Below, piece by piece: positions 43,070-51,818 of a DNA stretch of 64,000 nt. The notes below the pieces were generated by a model. That model ran no database searches. It was not told the origin of the DNA and saw only the letters and a list, made by a program, of their open reading frames with translations. The translations under genes were made by a program, and so were the position numbers. This DNA comes from Rhodospirillales bacterium. Lineage in GTDB: Bacteria; Pseudomonadota; Alphaproteobacteria; Rhodospirillales; Defluviicoccaceae. Positions within the stretch are counted from its first letter, which is position 1. Every line of letters starts with the position of its first letter. Where the stretch lies: positions 1 through 64,000 of the forward strand of contig REES01000071.1 of assembly GCA_007694935.1 (NCBI GenBank), in the 5' to 3' direction.

Positions 43070-44050
43070 CTAATCGCCACCCATGCCGTCGAACAGCGGG
43101 GTCGACAGGTAGCGCTCGGCGAACGAGGGCAGGATCACGACAATGGCCTTGCCCGTCATTTCGGGCCGGCTGCCCACTTCCAGGGCCGCGGCCAGGGCCG
43201 CCCCGGATGAGATCCCCACCGGCAGCCCCTCCAGGCGGGCCACCTTGCGGGCGGTAGCGAAGGCAGTCTCGTTGCCGATGCGGATCACCTCGTCGATGAA
43301 GTCGGTGTTCAGCACCGCCGGCACGAAGCCGGCACCAATCCCCTGGATCTTGTGCGGCCCCGGAATGCCGCCGGACAGGACCGGGCTGTCTTCCGGTTCC
43401 ACCGCAACCAGTCTGATCTCGGCATTCCGCGGTTTCAGAACCTGGGCGATGCCGGTGAGCGTGCCGCCGGTTCCGACCCCGCTCACCACCACGTCGACCT
43501 TGCCGCCGGTATCCCGCCAGATCTCCTCCGCGGTGGTCCGGCGATGAATCTCGGGGTTGGCGGGATTGTTGAACTGCTGCAGCATGATCGCGCCGGGATG
43601 GCTGGCCACGATCGCCTCCGCCTTGGCGACCGCCCCCGGCATCCCCTTGGCCGCCGGCGTCAGCACGATCTCGGCGCCGAGCAGCGCCAGCATCTTCCGT
43701 CGCTCGACCGACATGCTGTCCGGCATGGTCAGGACCAGGCGATAGCCCCGGGCAGCGCAGACGAACGCCAGCGCGATGCCGGTATTCCCGGAGGTCGGTT
43801 CCACCAGCAGCGCGCCGGGGCCGATCCGCCCCGCATCCTCCGCCGCCCGCACCATGGCGAGGCCGATCCGGTCCTTGACCGAGCTCAGCGGATTGAAGAA
43901 CTCGCATTTGCCGAGCAGGTCCGCCCTGCACCCCTCGGTCGAGGCGAACTTGGCCAGCCGAATCAACGGGGTGTTGCCGATGGTCTCGATGATGCTGTCG
44001 TAGATGCGGCCGCGTGTGGCGGTCGGCGCCGCGGTCAAGTCGGTGTCCAT
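43070..44050 (-). CDS. cysK: Cysteine synthase CysK
   Basis: PLP enzyme that makes cysteine from O-acetylserine and sulfide. The 326-aa protein has [17 protein letters not shown], the PLP lysine in [14 protein letters not shown], the substrate loop [12 protein letters not shown] and the phosphate loop [11 protein letters not shown] chose the ATG at 44050, preceded by AGGGA; upstream in-frame residues are not family-like. An Rrf2 regulator gene lies 97 nt upstream and the MoeB-type gene 47 nt downstream on the same strand. Confidence 0.96.
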   Translation of the reverse strand: MDTDLTAAPTATRGRIYDSIIETIGNTPLIRLAKFASTEGCRADLLGKCEFFNPLSSVKDRIGLAMVRAAEDAGRIGPGALLVEPTSGNTGIALAFVCAARGYRLVLTMPDSMSVERRKMLALLGAEIVLTPAAKGMPGAVAKAEAIVASHPGAIMLQQFNNPANPEIHRRTTAEEIWRDTGGKVDVVVSGVGTGGTLTGIAQVLKPRNAEIRLVAVEPEDSPVLSGGIPGPHKIQGIGAGFVPAVLNTDFIDEVIRIGNETAFATARKVARLEGLPVGISSGAALAAALEVGSRPEMTGKAIVVILPSFAERYLSTPLFDGMGGD

Positions 44051-44147
44051 CCCGGTTGATTCCCTCTCCCCGTGGCCGATTCCTCCGACCAGCGACTTGA
44101 TCCCGTCCAAAGGTGAGTATCGGTGCTCATTCCGGATGCGCAAAGGT

Positions 44148-44606
44148 CTAAATCGAGAAGTCCAGGCTCTTGCGGCCTTCGCTCACGACGCCGGCGGAAT
44201 GGGCCTTGGCACACAGGTCATCGATGGAGAGCCCGTCCAGGCGGCTCATCACGGTTTCCTGGATCTCGGCCCAGAGCGGGCGCACCACCTTGAGGGCAAG
44301 CGGCGAGCCGGCGTCAACTTCCTCGGCCGCCTCTTCGGCGACCTCAATGCGGTGCACGACCCGGACGATCTCGCCGACCGTAATCCGCCGCCGTTCCCGC
44401 GCCAGCCGGTAGCCGCCCTTGGGACCGCGCACGCCCACCAGCACACCCTCGCGCACCAGGCTTTGCAGCGCCTGCTCCAGGTATCGCCGTGGTATCCCCT
44501 GGCGCCGGGTGATCTCGCCGCTCTGCACCGGTTCACTGCCGGCATGGTAGGCGATGTCCAGCACCGCTTCGATGGCGAATAGTGTTTTTCGTGAAAGCCG
44601 TATCAT
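44148..44606 (-). CDS. Rrf2-family regulator, no iron-sulfur cysteines
   Basis: A 152-aa winged-helix protein: [19 protein letters not shown], the recognition region [20 protein letters not shown] and the wing [13 protein letters not shown]. IscR and NsrR carry three cysteines that bind an Fe-S cluster; this protein has a single Cys (SIDDLCAKA) near the C-terminus, so it cannot be a classical IscR. CymR of Bacillus is also cluster-free and acts with CysK, and cysK is the next gene here, so a cysteine-sensing role is a reasonable inference. Its GTG/ATG region overlaps dut by 4 nt. Confidence 0.88.
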   Translation of the reverse strand: MIRLSRKTLFAIEAVLDIAYHAGSEPVQSGEITRRQGIPRRYLEQALQSLVREGVLVGVRGPKGGYRLARERRRITVGEIVRVVHRIEVAEEAAEEVDAGSPLALKVVRPLWAEIQETVMSRLDGLSIDDLCAKAHSAGVVSEGRKSLDFSI

Positions 44607-45085
44607 CCTTGCCTTTCCCCTTGATCGGCTCGGTCGGCAAGGCCGGTGGAACCGAAGCCACCGGCGCCGCGAGCACTCCCCGGTAAAGTCTGCACCTCCT
44701 CCCAGGCGACCGCCGTCACCGGTGCGACCAGCATCTGGGCAATCCGCATCCCGCGTTCGACGCGGAACGGGTCGCCACCCAGGTTGACCAGGACGACGGC
44801 GATCTCGCCACGGTAATCGGCATCGATGGTACCGGGGCTGTTAAGCACGGTGATGCCGTGCCGGGCAGCCAGCCCGGAGCGAGGCCGCACCTGCGCCTCG
44901 AAGCCCAGGGGCAGCGCCAGGGCGATCCCGGTTGGCACGACGGCCCGGGCGCCCGGCGCCAGGGTCACCGGCTCCGCCACCGCCGCAAACAGATCCATGC
45001 CGGCACTGTGCCGGCTGGCAGGACCCGGCAGCGGCAGGTCTGCGGCATGGGGGAGCCGACGGATGGCGATGCGCATGATCGTCAC
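44603..45085 (-). CDS. dut: dUTP diphosphatase
   Basis: Trimeric dUTPase that hydrolyses dUTP to dUMP, keeping uracil out of DNA. The 160-aa protein carries the five family motifs, including [51 protein letters not shown] and the C-terminal [10 protein letters not shown]. It begins with GTG at 45085 overlapping the coaBC stop by 4 nt (GTGA), with an in-frame ATG three codons later. The coaBC-dut pairing is common. Confidence 0.96.
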   Translation of the reverse strand: MTIMRIAIRRLPHAADLPLPGPASRHSAGMDLFAAVAEPVTLAPGARAVVPTGIALALPLGFEAQVRPRSGLAARHGITVLNSPGTIDADYRGEIAVVLVNLGGDPFRVERGMRIAQMLVAPVTAVAWEEVQTLPGSARGAGGFGSTGLADRADQGERQG

Positions 45086-46302
45086 TGCGCCTGCGCCGGA
45101 GGGCGGCCGAGCGCATCGGCGACCCGGTCGGTCAGCCGCTCCGCCACGTCGACCTTGGTCATCCGCGGCCAGTCCTCGACCCCGTCCCCAGTCACCAGGT
45201 GGATGGTGGTCCGGTCGCCGCCGAACGTCCCGGTGTCGGGGGAGACGTCATTGGCCAGGATCCAATCGCATCCCTTGCTGCGGCGCTTGCGCACGGCGTT
45301 GTCCACCACGTTCTCCGTCTCGGCAGCAAAGCCGATCACCAGCGTCGGGCGGCTGTTGCCGGCGGCCGCCAGGGTGGCGAGCACATCCGGGTTCTCCTCG
45401 AGGGCGAGGGTGGGGAGGCCGCCGCGCTCCTTCTTCAGTTTCTGCATTGCCGGCGCCGACACGTGCCAGTCGCCCACCGCCGCGGCACAGACCGCCACGT
45501 CCACCGGCAAGGATTCGCGGCACGCCGCCAGCATCTCCCTTGCCGTTTCGATCCGGATCACCTGCACCGCCGGCGGATCAGCCAGATGGGTCGGTCCGGT
45601 GACCAGGGTGGTGGCCGCGCCGGCGCGTGCCAGGGAGCCGGCGATGGCATGCCCCTGGCGGCCGGAAGACCGATTGGCAATGAACCGCACCGGGTCGATC
45701 GGCTCCCAGGTGGGACCGCTGGTGACCAGGGCGCGGACACCGCGAAGACGCCCGCGGCGAGCGAAGACGGCCTCGATGGCGGCGACGATCTCCAGCGGTT
45801 CGGCCATCCGTCCCATGCCCCATTCACCGCAGGCCATATCGCCTTCGCCCGGCCCGACGACCTGAACGCCGCGTTCGATCAGGGTACGGAGATTGGCCTG
45901 AGTTGCCGGATGCTCCCACATCCGCACATTCATGGCAGGGGCCGCCAGGACCGGCTTGTCGGTCGCCAGCAGCGCGGTGGTCGCAAGATCGTTGGCCATG
46001 CCTGCCGCCATCCGCGCGAGCAGATCCGCCGTCGCGGGTGCCACCACCACCAGATCCGCCTCCCGGGACAGCCGGATATGCCCCATCTCGCTCTCATCGG
46101 TGAGCGAAAACAGCTCGGTGTAGACCTTGTCCTCGCTGACCGCGGCCAGGGACAGCGGCGTCACGAACTCGGCGCCGGCCGACGTGAGGATGCAGCGGGC
46201 CCGTGCCCCCCGCTCCCTCAGGCGGCGCACCAGGTCGGGACACTTATAGGCAGCGATTCCGCCCGCCACGATCAGCAGAATTCGAATGTCCTTGATGCTC
46301 AC
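45082..46302 (-). CDS. coaBC: Bifunctional PPC decarboxylase/PPC synthetase CoaBC
   Basis: Makes 4'-phosphopantetheine in CoA synthesis. The CoaC half has the flavin fold with [15 protein letters not shown], the catalytic His stretch [17 protein letters not shown] and the active Cys in [16 protein letters not shown]. The CoaB half has [40 protein letters not shown] and a C-terminal stretch [16 protein letters not shown] prefer the GTG at 46302 (406 aa); a TTG at 46314 is the alternative. Confidence 0.96.
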   Translation of the reverse strand: MSIKDIRILLIVAGGIAAYKCPDLVRRLRERGARARCILTSAGAEFVTPLSLAAVSEDKVYTELFSLTDESEMGHIRLSREADLVVVAPATADLLARMAAGMANDLATTALLATDKPVLAAPAMNVRMWEHPATQANLRTLIERGVQVVGPGEGDMACGEWGMGRMAEPLEIVAAIEAVFARRGRLRGVRALVTSGPTWEPIDPVRFIANRSSGRQGHAIAGSLARAGAATTLVTGPTHLADPPAVQVIRIETAREMLAACRESLPVDVAVCAAAVGDWHVSAPAMQKLKKERGGLPTLALEENPDVLATLAAAGNSRPTLVIGFAAETENVVDNAVRKRRSKGCDWILANDVSPDTGTFGGDRTTIHLVTGDGVEDWPRMTKVDVAERLTDRVADALGRPPAQAQ

Positions 46303-46413
46303 GGGCCGCCCCAATTCACCCCAGCCGAATGTTATTCAGCATAGACGTCAGGGATCCGCATGTGCAATAGGTTTTGCGTTGATGCGGCCGGCTCGGGCGC
46401 CGGCGCCGGGCGC

Positions 46414-47943
46414 TCAGGCCAGGACGATCAGTGCCAGCACCACGATGACCGTGGCCCAGATCAGGATCATGGATTGGCGGCGGTCGTCCCGGCGGATTGC
46501 GCGGATGGTGTCCGGATGCAGCCGCACAGCGCCGTCCGCGAGTGCGCTCGCCCCCGCTTCCAGCTTGCCCAGCAACTCCGGTGCGCGGGCCAGCCGGTTG
46601 CGCACGTCCGCGGCCACCTCGCGGAGCTTGGCCTCCGGGGAAAACTTCTCGCGCATCCAGTGCTCCATCAGCGGCCGGGCCAACAGCCACATGTTGGCGT
46701 CGGGACAGAGAGACCGCCCCGTGCCCTCGGCCACCAGCATGGTCCGCTGCAACAAAAGCAGGTTCGGCTGTGTCTCCATGTCGAAGGTCTTGGTCACCTG
46801 GAACAGGTGACCCAACAGCTTGGCGATGGAGATCTCGTTCTGGGGCTTGTCCATGATCGGCTCGGCGATCGAGCGGCAGGCCTGGGTGAACGCGTCCACC
46901 GACCGGTGTGCCGGCACCCATCCGGCGGCGAAATGCACCTCGGCGGCCCGGCGGTAATCGCGGCTGAGGAACGCCAGCAGGAGTTCGGCCAGGTGCAGCC
47001 GGGTCTTGCGGTCGATCCGGCCCATGATGCCGAAATCCACCGCGACGATGCTGCCGTCGGGACGAACGGACAGGTTCCCCGCGTGCAGGTCGGCGTGGAA
47101 GTAGCCGTCGCGGAAGACCTGGAGGAAGAACACTTCCGCCGCCTTGGCGAGCAGAGCCTCCGGGTCATGGCCTGCCGAAATCAAAGCGTGCCGGTCGTCG
47201 ATGGGAATGCCGGGGAGCCACTCTGTGGTCAGGACACGGCTCCCGGTGCGGCCCCAGTCCACCCGGGGGATGCGGAAACCCGGGTCATCCGCCAGATTTT
47301 CGGCGAGTTCCACCGCAGCCGCCGCTTCGAAGCGCAGGTCCATCTCCATCTCGACCGTCTCGGCGATGGTGCGGATGGAATCCATCGGCCGCAGTCGCCG
47401 AAGATCCGGCCGCGCCATCTCGATCAGCTCGGCCATCCAGAAGAACAGATCGAGGTCGCGGGTGAACGCCTCTTCCACCCCGGGACGCAGCACCTTGACG
47501 GCGACCTCCCGCCCCTCGGTGTCGACGGCGTGGTGGACCTGGGCGATCGACGCCGCCGCCACCGGTTGGTCGTCGAAGCTTCGGAACAAGCTGCTGATCG
47601 GCGCCTCGAGTTCGGCTTCGATAGTCGCCCGGGCCTCGGCGCCGGGAAACGGCGCGACCCGATCCTGCAGGTCCGAAAGGTCGGCCGCGACGTCCTCGCC
47701 GATCAGATCAGGGCGCGATGACAGGGCCTGGCCCATCTTGATGAACGACGGGCCCGATTCCTGAAGGGCGCGGGCGAGGCGTTGTCCCGGCCGGCCCGGC
47801 TCGCGGCGGCGGGACACCCAACGGGTCAGGGCGGTGATCGGTGCCGCGACGCCGAGCCGCTCCAGGGGGAACAGGGCGTCATGGCGTGCCAGCGTGTGGG
47901 CGATCAGCAACAGCCGGCAGGCATGGCGGACATCACGGATCAT
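46414..47943 (-). CDS. ubiB: Ubiquinone biosynthesis protein UbiB
   Basis: Atypical kinase-like ATPase required for ubiquinone synthesis. The 509-aa protein carries the family KxGQ motif (SFIKMGQALSSRPDLI), an Ala-rich nucleotide loop (AAASIAQVHHA), VAVKVLRPGV, a catalytic-loop region FHADLHAGNLSVRPDG and VDFGIMG. Two hydrophobic stretches at the C-terminus (MILIWATVIVVLALIVLA) anchor it. The ATG at 47943 lies 57 nt after the ubiE stop. Confidence 0.96.
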   Translation of the reverse strand: MIRDVRHACRLLLIAHTLARHDALFPLERLGVAAPITALTRWVSRRREPGRPGQRLARALQESGPSFIKMGQALSSRPDLIGEDVAADLSDLQDRVAPFPGAEARATIEAELEAPISSLFRSFDDQPVAAASIAQVHHAVDTEGREVAVKVLRPGVEEAFTRDLDLFFWMAELIEMARPDLRRLRPMDSIRTIAETVEMEMDLRFEAAAAVELAENLADDPGFRIPRVDWGRTGSRVLTTEWLPGIPIDDRHALISAGHDPEALLAKAAEVFFLQVFRDGYFHADLHAGNLSVRPDGSIVAVDFGIMGRIDRKTRLHLAELLLAFLSRDYRRAAEVHFAAGWVPAHRSVDAFTQACRSIAEPIMDKPQNEISIAKLLGHLFQVTKTFDMETQPNLLLLQRTMLVAEGTGRSLCPDANMWLLARPLMEHWMREKFSPEAKLREVAADVRNRLARAPELLGKLEAGASALADGAVRLHPDTIRAIRRDDRRQSMILIWATVIVVLALIVLA

Positions 47944-48000
47944 GGCGCCGCGGTGCTGGCGAGGCTCCGGCACTGTGCCGGGCGCTGATCGATGCCCCGG

Positions 48001-48780
48001 TCATGTGCGCCAAGCCGAGTGCAGGGCGGCGATACCGCCGGAGAGGTTCCGATAGCGAACCAGGTCGAGGCCCGCGTCCGCCATCATGCGGGCGAATTCC
48101 TGCTGGGCCGGGAACCGCCGGATGCTCTCCGCCAGGTACCGGTAGGCATCGCCATTGCCGGTGACAAGCTGGCCCAGTGCCGGCAGCACCCGGAACGAGT
48201 ACGGATCGTACAGCCGGCGCAGCGCGGTCACGGTGACTCTGCCGAACTCGAGGCAGAGAAAGCGTCCCCCCGGCCTTAGCACCCGTCTCGCCTCCGCCAG
48301 GGCGGCATCGATCCGGGTGACGTTACGCAGGCAGAAGGCGGTGGTGTAGGCGTCCACCGATGCATCGGCCAGCGGCAACCGTTCGGCATCGCCGCAAACC
48401 CAGTCGATGTCACCGAGGTGGCCGGCATCGAGGGCGCGGTTGCGGCCGACCGCGAGCATGGCCGGATTGATGTCCACCACCGCGACCGCTCCGCCGCCCC
48501 GTTGGAGGAAGCGCAGCGCGATATCACCGGTGCCGCCGCCGACGTCGACGAGATGCATGCCCGGTCGCACCGACAGCCAGTCCAGCATTGCGGCCTTCCA
48601 CGCCCGGTGAATGCCGAGGCTCATCAGGTCGTTCATCAGGTCGTAGCGGTCCGCCACCGTCGAAAAGACGTGGCCGACCAAGCCCGCCTTTTCGGTCATC
48701 GGGACCGTTCTGAACCCGAAGTGGGTGATGTCGCCGGGCGCACCCGGGCCGGCTTGAGATGGCGACTGTTGCTCCGACAT
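48001..48780 (-). CDS. ubiE: Ubiquinone/menaquinone C-methyltransferase UbiE
   Basis: SAM-dependent C-methyltransferase of ubiquinone (and menaquinone, if made) synthesis. The 259-aa protein has FSTVADRYDLMNDLMSLGIH, the SAM loop VDVGGGTGDIALRF, GDAERLPLADASVDAYTTAF and FLCLEFGRV. I chose the ATG at 48780; another ATG four codons upstream at 48792 is possible. It is divergent from mutM with only about 45 nt between the starts, so both promoters must lie within or overlap the neighbour. Followed by ubiB. Confidence 0.96.
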   Translation of the reverse strand: MSEQQSPSQAGPGAPGDITHFGFRTVPMTEKAGLVGHVFSTVADRYDLMNDLMSLGIHRAWKAAMLDWLSVRPGMHLVDVGGGTGDIALRFLQRGGGAVAVVDINPAMLAVGRNRALDAGHLGDIDWVCGDAERLPLADASVDAYTTAFCLRNVTRIDAALAEARRVLRPGGRFLCLEFGRVTVTALRRLYDPYSFRVLPALGQLVTGNGDAYRYLAESIRRFPAQQEFARMMADAGLDLVRYRNLSGGIAALHSAWRT

Positions 48781-48826
48781 GCGCAAGACCATAGCCGAAG
48801 GCCTGCCCAGGCGCTAGCGTGCGCCC

Positions 48827-49675
48827 ATGCCGGAACTCCCCGAAGTCGAGACGGTGCGCCTGGGGCTGCTGCCGGTGCTGGTCGGACACCGCTTGGCGAC
48901 GGTGACCCAGGCCCGCCCGGACCTCCGCTTCCCCCTGCCGCCGCGGTTTGCGGACCGCCTTCGCGGCCGCCGGGTGGACGCGCTCCAACGGCGGGCGAAG
49001 TACCTGCTGATCCATCTGGAAGGACAACTGGTGCTGTTGGCACACCTCGGCATGTCCGGCCGGTTTTATGTGGTGGGGGCGGGGCAGCCGTTGCCGCCGG
49101 CGGCCCCGCACGATCATGTGACCTTTGTCACCGATGTCGGTGTGACCATTCGCTACTGCGATCCGCGGCGCTTCGGGTTCATGGACCTGGTTCCCACCGC
49201 CGACCTTCTCCATCACCCCAGGTTGACCGGCCTCGGCGCTGAACCGCTCGAGGACGGGTTCGACGCCCGCACCCTGGAGCAAGGCCTCGCCGGCCGGATG
49301 ACCAGCATCAAGGCCGCCCTGCTGGATCAACGGCTGGTCGCCGGGCTCGGCAACATCTACGTCTGTGAAAGCCTGTTTCACGCCGGCCTGTCGCCGCGCC
49401 GTCTGGCCGGATCGGTACACGGACAGAGGGCGGCACGTCTGGTCGGCACGATCCGGTCGGTGCTGGCGGACGCCATCCGGTCGGGCGGGTCGTCGCTGCG
49501 CGATCACCGGCATCCGTCAGGGGAACTGGGAACCTTTCAGCATGGCTTCGCCGTGTACGGGCGCGCCGGCCTCGCGTGCCCCGGCTGCACCTGCGATCCC
49601 GGCCGCACCGGCGGCATTCAGCGGATCGTGCAGGGCGGGCGGTCGACCTTCTTCTGCCCGCGCCGGCAACGTTGA
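48827..49675 (+). CDS. mutM: Formamidopyrimidine-DNA glycosylase MutM (Fpg)
   Basis: Removes 8-oxoguanine and ring-opened purines and cleaves the abasic site. The 282-aa protein starts with the catalytic PELPEVETVR, and has the DPRRFGFMDL, GLGNIYVCESLFHAGLSP and TFQHGFAVYGRAG regions. The C-terminal zinc finger is abnormal: Cys at 251, 254, 256 and 277, but the expected last Cys of CPxC is Arg280 (sequence FFCPRRQR), and the loop between the Cys pairs is longer than usual. Whether zinc still binds is unclear. Confidence 0.95.
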   Translation: MPELPEVETVRLGLLPVLVGHRLATVTQARPDLRFPLPPRFADRLRGRRVDALQRRAKYLLIHLEGQLVLLAHLGMSGRFYVVGAGQPLPPAAPHDHVTFVTDVGVTIRYCDPRRFGFMDLVPTADLLHHPRLTGLGAEPLEDGFDARTLEQGLAGRMTSIKAALLDQRLVAGLGNIYVCESLFHAGLSPRRLAGSVHGQRAARLVGTIRSVLADAIRSGGSSLRDHRHPSGELGTFQHGFAVYGRAGLACPGCTCDPGRTGGIQRIVQGGRSTFFCPRRQR

Positions 49676-49812
49676 CGCGCGGGCGTTTTCCGTTGATGCC
49701 GGAATGCCACCGGTCTAACACAGCAGGGCGGCCGGCAGCGATGCGAAGGGCGGGCCGATCCGTTGACAGCCTGCCGGGAACAGCGACAACCAGGGGATTG
49801 GGAGTGATTTGA

Positions 49813-50589
49813 ATGGCCTACGAATTCATCATCGCGGAGAAGCGGGGGGCAGTGGGCTTCATCCGGCTCAACCGGCCGGACGCCATGAATGCCCTCAATT
49901 CCGGCCTGATCGGCGAACTGAAGAGCGCGGTCGACGATTTCGAGGCCGACCCGGCGATCGGTGCCATCGTCTTGACCGGCAACGAGAAGGCATTCGCCGC
50001 CGGGGCCGACATTAAGGAGATGAAGGACAAGACCTTCGTCGACTGCTATTCGGAGGACTTCATCACCACCAGCTGGGAGCGGGTCGCATCCTGCCGCAAG
50101 CCGGTGATCGCTGCCGTGGCCGGCTATGCCCTCGGCGGCGGCTGCGAGGTGGCGATGATGTGCGACATCATCCTGGCCGCGGACACCGCCAAGTTCGGCC
50201 AGCCGGAGATCACCATTGCGACCATTCCGGGCGCCGGCGGTACCCAGCGCCTGACCCGCGCCATCGGCAAGGCCAAGGCCATGGAGCTGTGCCTGACCGG
50301 GCGGATGATGGATGCCGAGGAGGCGGAGCGCGCCGGTCTTGTCAGCCGGGTGGTGCCGGCAGCTGAGCTGGAGGCGGAGGCGATGAAGACCGCCGAAAGG
50401 ATCGCCCGGATGTCGCAACCCATCGCCATGTTGGCCAAGGAAGCGGTCAACCGCGCGTTCGAGACCACCTTGAGTGAAGGCATCCACTTCGAGCGGCGGA
50501 TGTTCCACGCCACCTTCAGTACCGCCGACCAGAAGGAGGGCATGGCCGCCTTCGCCGAAAAGCGGAAGCCGCAGTTCACCAACCGTTGA
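49813..50589 (+). CDS. Enoyl-CoA hydratase
   Basis: Crotonase-fold enzyme of fatty acid beta-oxidation or polyhydroxyalkanoate precursor supply. The 258-aa protein has [17 protein letters not shown], the oxyanion-hole region [12 protein letters not shown] and [16 protein letters not shown], and the catalytic Glu pair in GGGCE and [19 protein letters not shown], as in mitochondrial short-chain enoyl-CoA hydratases. GGGAG lies before the ATG. It appears monocistronic and is followed by a weak T-tract terminator. Confidence 0.92.
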   Translation: MAYEFIIAEKRGAVGFIRLNRPDAMNALNSGLIGELKSAVDDFEADPAIGAIVLTGNEKAFAAGADIKEMKDKTFVDCYSEDFITTSWERVASCRKPVIAAVAGYALGGGCEVAMMCDIILAADTAKFGQPEITIATIPGAGGTQRLTRAIGKAKAMELCLTGRMMDAEEAERAGLVSRVVPAAELEAEAMKTAERIARMSQPIAMLAKEAVNRAFETTLSEGIHFERRMFHATFSTADQKEGMAAFAEKRKPQFTNR

Positions 50590-50599
50590 TCGGTCCAGG

Positions 50600-50619
50600 C
50601 CGCTTTTTTTGCGTCGCCA
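50600..50619 (+). terminator. Weak intrinsic terminator after the enoyl-CoA hydratase gene
   Basis: A short stem (CGGT with GCCG around a 4-nt loop, one wobble pair) is followed by seven T. It lies just after the stop at 50589 and before the rpsT promoter. Confidence 0.45.
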
Positions 50620-50656
50620 CGGGGCGCGGCGGGACCGGTGCGCTGCGCCCTTTGGG

Positions 50657-50685
50657 TTGACGGTTGGCAGGGCCGCGGGTATAAG
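50657..50685 (+). promoter_or_regulatory. rpsT promoter
   Basis: TTGACG (50657-50662), a 17-nt spacer and TATAAG (50680-50685) form a near-consensus housekeeping promoter about 50 nt before the rpsT ATG. It is among the clearest promoters in the window. Confidence 0.75.
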
Positions 50686-50733
50686 CCGCGGTCCTGTCGT
50701 TCTTGCGGAGCTTACGAGGTATAATCCGGCGTC

Positions 50734-51006
50734 ATGGCCCATTCAGCATCAGCAAAGAAGCGCATTCGGCAAACCAAGCGTCGCACCGTGGTCAATCGCG
50801 CCCGCATCCGCCGCATTCGCACGTTCATTCGAAAGGTGGAGCGGGCGATCGCCGGCGGTGATGCCGATGCGGCCAAGTCCGCGTTCCGGGAAGCCCAGCC
50901 GGAACTGATGCGCGGCGTCAACAAGGGCGTGGTCCACCGCAATACCGCCGCCCGCAAGCTCTCGCGGCTGTCACACCGGATCAAGGCCCTCTCCGCGGGC
51001 GCGTGA
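50734..51006 (+). CDS. rpsT: 30S ribosomal protein S20
   Basis: Primary 16S rRNA-binding protein of the small subunit. The 90-aa, very basic protein begins [20 protein letters not shown] and has [19 protein letters not shown] at the end, as in bacterial S20. It has a strong promoter upstream and precedes dnaA on the same strand, as in several alphaproteobacteria such as Caulobacter. Confidence 0.97.
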   Translation: MAHSASAKKRIRQTKRRTVVNRARIRRIRTFIRKVERAIAGGDADAAKSAFREAQPELMRGVNKGVVHRNTAARKLSRLSHRIKALSAGA

Positions 51007-51642
51007 TCATCTGCCTGTCGCGCGGGCGCGTGACCCCGGCCCGCTGCGCGCGCGGCCGACCGACCGTCTCGTACTTTCCCGATCCGCTCCATCCTTTCCG
51101 CGCCTTGCCCCGGCCGCGCCTCGGGGCGCAGGCCAAGCGGTCGTAGGGGCGCGTCCGCTACCAGACAGGTGGTTGTACCACGGGTAGAAGTGCCGCGGCC
51201 TGTCAAGCCAATTATTTGCTGACGTTCCCGATTCGATCACGTTGCCGTCGCCGCGGTCGGCAGGTAACCTCAACGGGCGATCGGGCGATCTCGGCAGTCA
51301 AAACCAATAAAAACCAGGGCTCATTGGTCGGGTGATCGCATTAGTGACCATCCACCGGGGCGGTGGCGCGCCAGCGCTGAAACATGCGCGAGGACGAGCG
51401 TGCTCGAATTCTGCCCAAAACGGATGATGGTTACTTTGGGGCCATTTTGTGTAGGTTCGGGTTAAAGAAAGGTTGATGGTGCACCCCATTAGGGGTAGCT
51501 TTGTGATCGAGCGGGAATGGCTTTCTGGGGGGTCGGAAAAGCAAAGGCATCGTTCCCTCGCCCATCGTGGTGATGCTGTTGAAGGCATGCGCCTAGGGCG
51601 GAGGCAAGGGTGGCACCTCTGTGCGTTTCCAGGAAGGGTTGC

Positions 51643-51681
51643 CCGCCGGCGCAGGAGAGAAGGCTAAGCCTTCGCCGGCGG
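51643..51681. repeat. Long stem-loop in the dnaA leader
   Basis: Outer arms CCGCCGGCG (51643-51651) and CGCCGGCGG (51673-51681) enclose an inner palindrome GAAGGCT-A-AGCCTTC (51659-51673). A 7-nt bulge is left on the 5' side. It lies about 138 nt before the dnaA ATG and could structure the leader RNA. Confidence 0.55.
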
Positions 51682-51700
51682 TGCTGCGGTTTCCGCTCGT

Positions 51701-51724
51701 CCAGCGTCACGCGTCACACGCTGG
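51701..51724. repeat. 7-bp inverted repeat near dnaA
   Basis: CCAGCGT (51701-51707) and ACGCTGG (51718-51724) surround a 10-nt spacer that contains the palindrome ACGCGT. It could be a hairpin or a protein site about 95 nt before the dnaA start. Confidence 0.4.
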
Positions 51725-51818
51725 CCGGCTCCAGACGCTTCGCCGTCTCCCAGGCGGCGGGACCGAGGGGTTCGCTGGCCGAGTCTGAGGCAAGTCCAGA
51801 ATGGGGACAGCGGGGACC

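Larger units (their letters stand above)
51007..51818. other. 812-nt rpsT-dnaA interval without a supported gene
   Basis: No protein-like frame convinced me. It contains a long stem-loop (51643-51681), a 7-bp inverted repeat (51701-51724), a single GANTC site (51230-51234) and TTAA-N7-TTGA near 51464, one base off the CtrA motif TTAA-N7-TTAA. I found no TTATCCACA-like DnaA boxes and no AT-rich unwinding element, so I do not call an origin. It probably holds the dnaA promoter and leader, but no clear -35/-10 pair was found. Confidence 0.6.

Noticed and set aside
44148-44606. Naming the Rrf2 gene iscR
   Set aside because: The three cluster-binding cysteines are absent and no isc or suf genes are nearby.
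51007-51818. Replication origin next to dnaA
   Set aside because: No cluster of TTATCCACA-like boxes and no AT-rich unwinding region; many alphaproteobacteria have the origin away from dnaA.
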